NCBI GenBank assembly: GCA_022826345.1 | Contig: JAJDVB010000224.1 | Coordinates: 1 to 5,445 of the forward strand | From: Alphaproteobacteria bacterium | Lineage (GTDB): Bacteria; Pseudomonadota; Alphaproteobacteria; UBA828 | Direction of reading: 5' to 3' | Length of the DNA: 5,445 nt | In this document: in pieces, positions 1 through 4,985 of the stretch | Numbering within the stretch: the stretch's first letter is position 1 | Layout of the letters: every line of letters starts with the position of its first letter | Program-made: the position numbers and the translations under genes | The notes under the pieces: generated by a model | What the model was told of the DNA's origin: nothing | The model's input: only the letters and a program-made list of their open reading frames with translations | The model's database searches: none

Positions 1-83
1 CAGGCGAGCGCCACCCCGACCGCGCCCCACAGCGCCCGGATCGCCTCGCGCTGCCCGGCGAGCTCGTTGCGGTACCGGCTCAC
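1..83 (-). CDS. Start of a PFL_4703-like ICE conjugation protein (partial, 3' part outside window)
   Basis: The first 27 codons of a minus-strand gene are visible. It begins with GTG and reads VSRYRNELAGQREAIRALWG followed by GAVGVALA, so a short charged N-terminus leads into the start of a hydrophobic, probably membrane-spanning segment. This is the typical opening of the TIGR03746/PFL_4703 family, a membrane protein encoded in the type IV secretion region of GI-type integrative and conjugative elements. The start is supported by a GGGAGG Shine-Dalgarno sequence (minus strand) a few bases upstream. It is also supported by the GTGA overlap with the stop codon of the preceding gene, a sign of translational coupling. 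The family call rests on remembered similarity over a very short stretch, so the gene class is likely but not certain. Confidence 0.55.
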   Translation of the reverse strand, partial: MSRYRNELAGQREAIRALWGAVGVALA

Positions 84-208
84 CGCCGCCTCCCGCGCCG
101 GCGCCGGGCGCGGATGTCCCACACCGCGCTCTCGCGGAGCATCGTGCGGGGCTTGAGGCCCCGATCCTCGAGCCACGCCGCCACCGCGTCGGCGACACGC
201 CGAAGATA
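80..208 (-). pseudogene. 3' fragment of a TIGR03750-like ICE conjugation gene, 5' end lost
   Basis: The minus-strand frame ending at the TGA at 80-82 reads RRVADAVAAWLEDRGLKPR and then TMLRESAVWDIRARRRRGRRR. It resembles the C-terminal end of TIGR03750-family proteins, which carry a pattern like W-L-x-x-R-G-L followed by S-x-x-W-D-I/L. In GI-type integrative elements that gene lies just upstream of PFL_4703, as here. Family members have two membrane segments before this region. None is seen here: beyond about 208 the frame stays open for a while but its translation no longer resembles the family, and no ATG with a ribosome binding site is found. I infer that the gene is truncated by a rearrangement near 208-230. 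The remaining coding stretch is GC-rich, unlike the AT-rich bases that follow. Confidence 0.5.
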
Positions 209-213
209 ACTAC

Positions 214-228
214 ATGATTCTAAATCAT
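214..228. repeat. 15-bp palindrome at the truncation boundary
   Basis: ATGATT-CTA-AATCAT is a perfect 6-bp inverted repeat around a 3-base centre. It sits in a short AT-rich patch exactly where recognisable conjugation-gene sequence ends. Short inverted arms around a small centre are the general form of a tyrosine-recombinase core site, and the sequence also looks like an anticodon stem-loop. However, no other tRNA arms are present and no second copy is in the window, so its role as an attachment scar is a guess. Confidence 0.3.
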
Positions 229-579
229 TTTTCTGGGGCCTGTCCAGCGCGGGTACGGTCTTGGGTACTTGCTTTGGCGCGGTACGTCGGGCGACTTCGG
301 GCGACCCCCCGTGAAGCCATGGAGCGTGTGGAGTCGCGTCCTCCTACCCGGCCCGTCCTCCACGGCCGCCGATCGCGAAATCGACGCGGCGGAGCGTGTT
401 GGATAGACTATTGCCCGGTTCATGGTGAGAGTCACGATGACTGGGGAAGAAGGAAGTGTGAGATATGCCCAAAGTCTGTGTTCATCGTCGGTAACCGCCG
501 CCGGCGGAGGACAAAGCGGCGTACAATCACCAGCGCGAGCACACATCATTGGCCGCGTGACTCAAACAAAACACTCTCC
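229..579. other. Gene-free stretch
   Basis: No convincing gene is seen on either strand. Open frames exist but overlap each other, lack ribosome binding sites and have low-complexity Arg/Ser/Pro-rich translations typical of GC-rich non-coding DNA. No clear promoter, tRNA or long repeat was found. The last 40 bases, in the frame reading AHIIGRVTQTKHSPEFPG, may be the out-of-frame beginning of the relic at 580-717. Confidence 0.5.
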
Positions 580-717
580 GGAATTCCCGGGGCGGTTCGC
601 TACGAGCGGACGAAAATCAACTCGAGTAAAGGGGAACGCTGGTTCTGCTCCGAAGAAGAAGCGCGGGCCGGCGCCGGGCGCGGCGCTGACGGAATGCGCA
701 GCCAGTTCTATTCGTGA
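580..717 (+). pseudogene. Relic of a small nuclease-tail ('sunset'-like) domain
   Basis: The plus-strand frame from 580 reads GIPGAVRYERTKI then NSSKGERWFCSEEEARA. This matches the pattern of a short C-terminal module found on thermonuclease-like and other proteins, with a Y-H-x-P-G turn, Y-x-x-T-x-I, then G-E-R-W-F-C-S-E-x-E-A-x-A-A-G-W-R. NCBI annotates it as a 'sunset' domain. The upstream half of the module, usually I-K-G-N followed by G-x-x-I-Y-H, is not in this frame. A weak counterpart (HIIGRVTQTK) lies in another frame, and the usual A-A-G-W-R end is replaced by AGAGRGAD. No start codon or ribosome binding site serves the conserved part. I read it as a decayed fragment; the family identification is from memory of the motif. 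Confidence 0.45.
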
Positions 718-721
718 AGGC

Positions 722-729
722 AAAGGAGG
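722..729 (+). promoter_or_regulatory. Strong Shine-Dalgarno that sets a GTG start
   Basis: AAAGGAGG lies nine bases before the GTG at 739. A second purine run (AAGGAG, 730-735) is too close to be the working site for that start. An in-frame ATG at 754 has no well-spaced alternative, so the GTG at 739 is preferred. Confidence 0.6.
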
Positions 730-738
730 AAGGAGCGG

Positions 739-1161
739 GTGAGTGAGTTGAGGATGGAACTACGGGTCGATCGCGATGGCGACGGAGACGTCGACATCAC
801 GGTCGGGGACATCACAGCCGGACCAGAGGTTCCGGTATCGCTTCGCGTAGAGAACCACTCGGTTGAGAGCCAGACCTACAACGCCGAAGACATTGAACAG
901 TTATGGACCGAACTGAAAGCAACTGGGAAAACGGTGACCGTAGGCGGGGTTCTCAGGGTGCATAGCCACGCAAGTGGCAGGGTAGTACTTCAAGAAGGCG
1001 ATCGATTGGACGCACGAATCTGGGTCGCGCGGTGGAATCGGACAATTCATTCAAGCGATTGGAATATCGTAAAGCTCAGAGGACTCGATGGAGCCGGCGA
1101 TAACGAAGACACATACGAAGTTCTGTTGGAGACAAAGGAGGATGTCGCGCTCCTCGGATGA
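739..1161 (+). CDS. Hypothetical 140-residue protein next to the methyltransferase
   Basis: I do not recognise this protein. It begins VSELRMELRVDRDGDGDVDI and is acidic, with alternating hydrophobic residues and many Val/Thr/Gly that suggest a mainly beta-strand fold. It has one likely helix near residues 49-62 (AEDIEQLWTELKAT). The Asp-Gly repeat at residues 11-19 (DRDGDGDVD) resembles a calcium-binding loop, but one such stretch proves nothing. There is no signal peptide and no membrane segment, so it is probably cytosolic. The GTG start is fixed by AAAGGAGG at 722-729. It runs towards the methyltransferase gene with 49 bases between the stop codons. G+C is about 53% in a sample at 841-900, clearly below the right side of the window, suggesting separate acquisition. 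It could be a partner or accessory factor of the restriction-modification gene, but orientation argues against a shared operon. Confidence 0.75.
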   Translation: MSELRMELRVDRDGDGDVDITVGDITAGPEVPVSLRVENHSVESQTYNAEDIEQLWTELKATGKTVTVGGVLRVHSHASGRVVLQEGDRLDARIWVARWNRTIHSSDWNIVKLRGLDGAGDNEDTYEVLLETKEDVALLG

Positions 1162-1210
1162 CGGCCGAGGGGCGCAGATTCAGCGGCAGACCTATTGAAT
1201 TCTGGAAGGT

Positions 1211-2899
1211 CTACTCGAACAGTTCCACCTGTCGCACACGTTTCCCGGTATAGGGGTCGGCCATGTCGGGGAGGCGCGGGAGCTCTCCTTCGAGCAGTTC
1301 TTCGACAGACCAAAGCTGGAGCTTCGGGTACTGTCGTGCGCCAATCTCGATCGTGCCCATTTCGGTCGCGGCTTGGCGGGCGCCTCGGGCGACGGTTTTG
1401 CGCAGTGTGATATAGACGCCGGCTGCGGCCTTCTCTCGTTCGATGACGCGCTGGAAGTCGCGCATCGAGCTTGCGGTGTAACCGCCGCCCTTGACTTGGG
1501 CGACGACGAGCCGGGACAACTCACCGTCGGGCTGATGCATCATTGCACCTCGCCCGTCGATTCCGCGGTCGCCGATGCGGCGCTCGTTCGGTGCAAGTCC
1601 AGGGATCGAGGTCACTACCCAAACCTCGAAGTCGAGAGGGCTGCGATCGAGGAGCATCTGCGCACCTTCCATGTCAGTGGGGATCCCGGCGATCTCGGCG
1701 TCTCTGCCCATCGGACGCAACCGGCGGTCGCGCACAAGTTTCACCGCGAAAGGCGAGATGTCGATGCCGACCCATTGCCGCCTCGCGAGCTCGGCCGCGG
1801 CAACGGTGGTCCCGCACCCACAGAAAGGGTCGAGGACGATATCGCCCGGGTTGGAGCTTGTCTCGATGATGCGTGCGAGGAGCGCGAGCGGCTTCTGGGT
1901 GGGGTAGCCCAAGCGCTCCGGACTGGTGATCACTGGTTGGATGTCCGTCCATATGTCCTGCAGCACGACGCCCGGCATTTCGTCGACGTAGCGCTTGTAG
2001 CTCGGCATGCCGGTTCTGGCGTAGCATAGTCGCCCCTGTCGCTCGTACTCACGGATGTTCTCGACGGAATATGCCCAATAGCGCCCCTTGTATGGTGGAA
2101 TGCCCTTGTACTCCCAGCCCTCGAGCGGTGTTCGCCACTCGTCGTCGAGGTCTCCGCTCCACTTGCCGCCCTTCGGTCGCTTAACCCTCCATTCATAGCT
2201 CGTGTCGCCGCCCGGCTTAGCTGCCGTGAGGTCGCCGAACCGGTATCGTCTGCCGGTCCCTTCCTCGACGTGTCGATAGGCGCGTTTGACGTACTCCTCG
2301 TCGTAGTCGGTGTACTGCGGATTCCAGGTCCAGCGGTCGCTGTTAGTGTAGAACAGCAGCGTGTCGTGGATGCGCCCCGGGGATTTCGCGCCTTGCTTGG
2401 TGTCGCTGTGGGCGGAGGAGCGTTTCCAGATGATTTCGTTGCGGAAGTTCCTTGGCCCGAACACGCTATCGCAAAGGAGCTTGAGGTAGTGGCTCGCGGT
2501 CGGGTCGCAGTGCAGATACAGGCTCGCGTGGCTGCGCATGACGCGCCGGCATTCCTCAAGGCGCTCGGCCATGTAGGTGAGGTAGGCGAGCATTCCGGTA
2601 TCGCCGAGCACGGCGCGCAGACCGGCGAGGATTCGGTGCGAGCGTCGCGCGGTCGCGCGCTCTGCCGCCATCATGCGCGAGGCAGCGGCCTCATCCCAGT
2701 GCCACGTGTCGGTGAACGCTCGTACTTGCGCCGGAACGCCGTTCCCACCTCCGTACAGGATGTTGTAGTTCGCCTTCGAGTTGAATGGCGGGTCGAGGTA
2801 GACGAGGTCAACACACTCCGCTGGCCACCCTCGTAGGACACTGAGGCAATCCCCGTAGTAGAGGCGGTTCGGGGAAAAGTTGAGCTCTGTGGCCGTCAT
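1211..2899 (-). CDS. Beta-class DNA methyltransferase fused to an Mrr-like nuclease domain
   Basis: The 562-residue protein transfers a methyl group from S-adenosylmethionine to an exocyclic amino group of adenine (N6) or cytosine (N4) in DNA. Catalytic motif IV (LDPPFN, residues 35-40) precedes the SAM-binding motif I (DPFCGCGTT, 357-365). That order, with GYPTQKP at 331-337, defines the beta class (N6_N4_Mtase fold). Residues about 155-325 between the motifs should recognise the target. From about 420 comes a second domain resembling Mrr-type PD-(D/E)XK endonucleases: GDRGIDG (443-449, likely metal ligand D448), then VAQVKGG (466-472), where Q468 and K470 fit the family's Q-x-K. The C-terminus (PDMADPYTGKRVRQVELFE) is typical of this fused family. 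The ATG at 2899 has GGAAGGA (2904-2910) upstream on the minus strand. A possible -10 box TATACT lies at 2958-2963 without a good -35. It is likely a single-chain restriction-modification or modification enzyme; its target is unknown. Confidence 0.9.
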   Translation of the reverse strand: MTATELNFSPNRLYYGDCLSVLRGWPAECVDLVYLDPPFNSKANYNILYGGGNGVPAQVRAFTDTWHWDEAAASRMMAAERATARRSHRILAGLRAVLGDTGMLAYLTYMAERLEECRRVMRSHASLYLHCDPTASHYLKLLCDSVFGPRNFRNEIIWKRSSAHSDTKQGAKSPGRIHDTLLFYTNSDRWTWNPQYTDYDEEYVKRAYRHVEEGTGRRYRFGDLTAAKPGGDTSYEWRVKRPKGGKWSGDLDDEWRTPLEGWEYKGIPPYKGRYWAYSVENIREYERQGRLCYARTGMPSYKRYVDEMPGVVLQDIWTDIQPVITSPERLGYPTQKPLALLARIIETSSNPGDIVLDPFCGCGTTVAAAELARRQWVGIDISPFAVKLVRDRRLRPMGRDAEIAGIPTDMEGAQMLLDRSPLDFEVWVVTSIPGLAPNERRIGDRGIDGRGAMMHQPDGELSRLVVAQVKGGGYTASSMRDFQRVIEREKAAAGVYITLRKTVARGARQAATEMGTIEIGARQYPKLQLWSVEELLEGELPRLPDMADPYTGKRVRQVELFE

Positions 2900-3145
2900 G
2901 CTGTCCTTCCCCTGTTGGGTGGGCTATCTGCCCTAGGTTTCGCTCGATGAAGCGCGGAGTATAAGAGAAGTCAATGAGACCATACGCGGATAGTGGCGCA
3001 CGCCCTTGAACTGAGTTGGCGACAGGCCAACGAGCGGGTTCAAGCACCCCCGACGGGACCTCCATCGGCAGCCTGACACACCGTATGGTCGCACAGCAGC
3101 CATCTCGAACCTCCTCAAATCCTCATCGGAGTGTATCGACCACTG
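2900..3145. other. Upstream region of the methyltransferase gene; nested inverted repeat at 3005-3044
   Basis: No gene is supported here. It contains the methyltransferase ribosome binding site and probably its promoter. A two-step hairpin is visible: outer arms CTTGAAC (3005-3011) and GTTCAAG (3038-3044) enclose inner arms GTTGGC (3015-3020) and GCCAAC (3026-3031) around the loop GACAG. It lies about 105-145 bases upstream of the start codon, so it could be an operator or a structured leader, or a chance repeat. A minus-strand open frame of 61 codons (2933-3118) has no recognisable product. Confidence 0.4.
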
Positions 3146-3300
3146 ACCATCATCACCGCGTCCTACTCACCGGATGCGGACCGCGAGCGAGGACTATACG
3201 GCAACCTCTGGCACGCAGGTCTTCGCCGCGGACGAGACCGGAAAGACGGTGAGCGTTCACCATCCTCGGCAACGCCGCCGTCGGAGCGGCATCGGCTGCT
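3146..3300 (+). pseudogene. Calx-beta repeat relic with two single-base frameshifts
   Basis: Three reading-frame pieces join into one Calx-beta motif. The first reads TIITASYSPD (from 3146). Omitting C3177 continues it as GTASEDYTATSGTQVFAADE then TGKTVSV. Omitting C3258 continues it as TILGNAAVG. Calx-beta domains are calcium-binding beta-sandwich repeats of large secreted or surface adhesins. Their hallmark is a D-G-T-A-x-x-x-D-Y-x-A-x-x-G-T-x-x-F-x-x-G-E-x-x-K-x-V-x-V-x-I-L pattern, which this reproduces closely. Only about one half of a repeat remains. No start, signal peptide or neighbouring repeats are present, and the frame closes at a TGA near 3358. I infer a dead fragment of a much longer adhesin-type gene left by a rearrangement. 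If the two extra C bases were sequencing errors it would still be only a fragment. Confidence 0.65.
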
Positions 3301-3720
3301 TCTGCAGACGCTTCACCGGCACGCCGAACATCGATGTCTCCGACGGTGGTGTCGCGATGACCGGATCGGCTGGCGGCTCACTTCGGCAGTGCCGAACGAT
3401 CCCGGCTTCGAGGTTCGCTTCAATGCGACCCGGCGCGGGCCCGCCAGCGGCAACGCACCGCCCGAACATGGGGCGATCGACATCGGCGGCTCGAACGAGC
3501 GGTGCGGGTGCGACGGCGCATGCGCCGCCCACGCGGTCGGCTTCGCGGGGTCTGGACCGAATCCGAAGTACACATTGCCACACCCGCTCCGCCACCCGCC
3601 GATGGCGCGGAGGGAGTACCGCCTTACGATGAGAGCGGACCGGGGAGAAGGCCGCGGTTGACGCGACGCGCCCCACACGCGTTGCTCAGCCGGCGAGGGC
3701 TCGGGTGCGGCCTAGCGCAT
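3301..3720. other. Gene-free GC-rich stretch
   Basis: Open frames of up to about 175 codons exist on both strands here but overlap one another, have no ribosome binding sites and give Arg/Pro/Ala-rich translations without recognisable motifs. I see no RNA gene, terminator or repeat that can be supported. Part of it may be further decayed sequence from the adhesin-type gene represented by the Calx-beta relic. Confidence 0.45.
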
Positions 3721-3779
3721 GCCTGTCACTCCCCGGCCGGCGGTCTGGAGCAATTGCCGCGAAACGGGAAGTGACAGGC
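3721..3779. repeat. 59-bp palindromic repeat, copy 1
   Basis: The 15-bp arms GCCTGTCACTCCCCG (3721-3735) and CGGGAAGTGACAGGC (3765-3779) are inverted copies with one mismatch. They enclose 29 bases starting GCCGGCGG. A second copy of exactly the same length and orientation lies at 4250-4308. The two align without gaps and share all ten outermost bases on the left arm and the last ten on the right arm, with more variable centres (about 42 of 59 positions identical by hand alignment). The element sits downstream of the small gene at 3818-3985. No T-run follows on either strand, so it is not a standard intrinsic terminator. Confidence 0.8.
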
Positions 3780-3787
3780 GGCCGAAG

Positions 3788-3811
3788 CGGCGGCCTCCGG
3801 GCGAGCCGCCG
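3788..3811 (-). terminator. GC hairpin just after the small gene's stop
   Basis: CGGCGGC (3788-3794) and GCCGCCG (3805-3811) form a 7-bp stem with a 10-base loop, starting six bases after the stop codon of the minus-strand ORF. There is no T-run after it, so termination is possible but weakly supported; it may act together with the adjoining 59-bp palindrome. Confidence 0.25.
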
Positions 3812-3817
3812 GCGTGT

Positions 3818-3985
3818 TCACTCGCGGCCTTCGAGCCATCGCTGCATTTCGTCGATTTCGTCCACGCACTGGACGATGACGCGGCCGGCCGCGGGGGGGA
3901 CTTCGTCCTCGAGGGCGCCGAGGCGGACGCTGATGTCGATGCACCGCATGATGGCTCTCTCGATGATGTGCGGCTGCGGGTCCAT
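3818..3985 (-). CDS. Small acidic 55-residue hypothetical protein
   Basis: I do not recognise the product. It reads MDPQPHIIERAIMRCIDISV, then RLGALEDEVPPAAGRVIVQC and VDEIDEMQRWLEGRE. Predicted by eye it is two amphipathic helices (about residues 7-27 and 31-52) linked by a Pro-Pro turn, strongly acidic, with two cysteines, no signal peptide and no membrane segment. That fits a small helical-hairpin cytosolic protein, perhaps a regulator or an antitoxin-like or adaptor protein, but nothing specific supports a function. Translation is well supported: on the minus strand AGGAGA lies seven bases before the ATG. No second gene is coupled to it. It lies between two copies of a 59-bp palindromic repeat, which makes the 3721-4308 block look like a unit. 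A 5-bp hairpin at 4005-4020 lies in its leader. Confidence 0.65.
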   Translation of the reverse strand: MDPQPHIIERAIMRCIDISVRLGALEDEVPPAAGRVIVQCVDEIDEMQRWLEGRE

Positions 3986-4244
3986 GTCGGTCTCCTGTGA
4001 GTTGCGGAGCTCTCTCTCCGTACTGTCCCAACGGTCGGGCGCGCGCAGCGGGTCAAGGGCGGAGTCGGCGCTTGCGCCGATTGGCCTGGCGGGCGCTGGT
4101 CAGGTCGGTTCTTGACGCGCGAGCACGTCTGACAGACTGGGACAGGGAGGGGAGAGAGCAGGCGCTGTTCGTGTCGTTCGGAGGCGAACAGGGGCGACGG
4201 AGATCCGGGCGAGTCGGGGCCACTCTCGGGCGGGGCTGACGCGG
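3986..4244. other. Leader or promoter region of the small gene, no other gene seen
   Basis: This stretch carries the leader of the minus-strand small gene. Visible structures are CGGAG/CTCCG (4005-4009/4016-4020, loop CTCTCT) and TCGGCG-CTTG-CGCCGA (4065-4080), a 6-bp stem with a CTTG tetraloop. A TTGACC box on the minus strand near 4050-4055 could be a -35 element, but no matching -10 is found. Open frames on both strands here lack ribosome binding sites. Confidence 0.35.
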
Positions 4245-4249
4245 TTGGC

Positions 4250-4308
4250 GCCTGTCACTGCCCGCCCGGCGGGAGGGGGCGGATTGGGGCGAGCGGGTAG
4301 TGACAGGC
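4250..4308. repeat. 59-bp palindromic repeat, copy 2 (arms extend to 4245-4313)
   Basis: The arms TTGGCGCCTGTCACTGCCCGC (4245-4265) and its inverted partner (4293-4313) match over 21 bases with one mismatch, enclosing 27 bases beginning CCGGCGGGAG. The shared 59-base core has the same ends, length and orientation as copy 1. The single arm mismatch falls at the same place in both copies, the base after TGTCACT. The conserved arms with divergent centres suggest that the stem, not the sequence of the loop, is kept. A GGCC-TTCG-GGCC mini-hairpin (4318-4329) lies just beyond the right arm. Confidence 0.8.
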
Positions 4309-4363
4309 GCCAAAATCGGCCTTCGGGCCAATGGCGGCAAGGATCGTGCTAACAGAAATCTTC

Positions 4364-4726
4364 GTGCGGCTCTCGTGACGGGGTGGTATGGTGCCGCCAT
4401 CCACGGAGCTGCCACCGGCAGCGTGGTCGGCTGAAGCCGACGTGGGCGCCGCAAGGCGCAATCAGGTGCCGCTATCGCGATCCATCGCGATGTCGTGCGG
4501 GCAGACGCCCCGCCCCAGGCACGACGGGCCACTCCGAACCGGAGGCGGGCCCGCTCAAACCAAACGGCGAGGCGGCTGCCGCGTGGATTCTTGTGGCCAC
4601 GCGGCGACCGGGGAACCCCCCGGGATTGATGGAGCCTCCGAGCCGAGGCGCGTGGCGTTGCAAGCGGGGCCGGGGACATTCCCTGGCCGTGCGGACCAAG
4701 CGCAACGCTGGCAAGCGCGGCGCGCC
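4364..4726 (+). ncRNA. Large structured RNA candidate, possibly a decayed group II intron
   Basis: Consecutive stem-loops cover the block. They are CCAC/GTGG (4401-4404/4423-4426) over GCTGCC-ACC-GGCAGC (4408-4422), TCGGC-TGAA-GCCGA (4427-4440), GCGCC-GCAA-GGCGC with a GNRA loop (4446-4459), and ATCGCGA-TCCA-TCGCGAT (4474-4491). Next are GTCGTGC/GCACGAC (4492-4525) with an inner GGGC-AGAC-GCCC, GGGCC/GGCCC (4526-4552) over CTCCG-AAC-CGGAG, and GCCGCGTGG/CCACGCGGC (4578-4605). Then come CCGGGG-AACC-CCCCGG (4608-4623), GCCTC/GAGGC (4634-4649), and a rod GCGTTGC/GCAACGC (4655-4661/4702-4708) over GGCCGGGG/CCCTGGCC (4668-4688). That is far denser than the flanks. The GTGCG at 4364 matches the 5' start of group II introns, which use GNRA loops for folding. 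No domain V, maturase gene or matching exon-binding pair was found. An omega RNA/HEARO-like RNA is an alternative. The strand is inferred from the tetraloops. Confidence 0.45.
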
Positions 4727-4890
4727 GAAACCGTGCTCGCGGCCACTGTCGGACGACCGGCACGCCGCAGCCGCCGCCTGGGTCGGCAGCGTAAGGCGTC
4801 ATAGGGCACTCTCGCAGCATTTGCTGCGGCTCCGCCCGTCTCGCGTAGCGAGGCAGCGGATCGCCCATTACAACTTAGCTCCCCCACGCC
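4727..4890. other. Non-coding stretch with short hairpins
   Basis: No gene is seen. Two small stem-loops, GCAGC-ATTT-GCTGC (4814-4827) and CTCGC-GTA-GCGAG (4840-4852), could belong to the structured-RNA block on the left. The long open frames crossing this region on both strands are a product of very high G+C (about 77% in a sample at 4741-4800) and carry no motif. Confidence 0.4.
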
Positions 4891-4925
4891 CGCCCCGGGG
4901 GCCGCGAGTCGCGGACCCCGGGGCG
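4891..4925 (-). terminator. Strong hairpin downstream of the integrase gene
   Basis: CGCCCCGGGG (4891-4900) and CCCCGGGGCG (4916-4925) pair perfectly over 10 bp. Inside, after a G/A mismatch, CCGCG-AGT-CGCGG (4902-4914) adds five more pairs. It lies about 60 bases after the integrase stop on the minus strand, a plausible place for transcription to end. No T-run follows on either strand, so it may be a factor-dependent stop, a transcript-stabilising end or a recombination-related palindrome. Confidence 0.35.
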
Positions 4926-4985
4926 CGGTAGATTGCATCGCGCCCCCGCGGACCGGCGGCGCGAACCCGGCTGCGGCGCGATCCG

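Noticed and set aside
214..228. A tRNA-Leu fragment, because ATGA-TTTAGAA-TCAT on the minus strand looks like an anticodon stem-loop
   Set aside because: No D arm, T arm or acceptor stem is found at the right spacing on either side.
96..681. Shared GC-rich string (CCGGCGCCGGGCGCGG) near 98-113 and near 668-683 as a direct repeat or att pair
   Set aside because: It is 16 bases of low-complexity G/C with no similarity in the flanks, so chance is the better explanation.
1188..1212. AGACCT/AGGTCT inverted repeat between the convergent genes as a bidirectional terminator
   Set aside because: It is only 6 bp with a 13-base loop and no T-run, and it overlaps the methyltransferase stop. Too weak to call.
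1373..2836. Plus-strand open frames of 108-218 codons across the methyltransferase region
   Set aside because: They are antisense shadows of a clearly conserved methyltransferase and show no recognisable sequence or start signals.
4023..4145. CTGTCCCA (4023-4030) and TGGGACAG (4138-4145) as a long-range inverted repeat
   Set aside because: Eight bases separated by about 107 is expected by chance in a GC-rich window, and the flanks do not extend the match.
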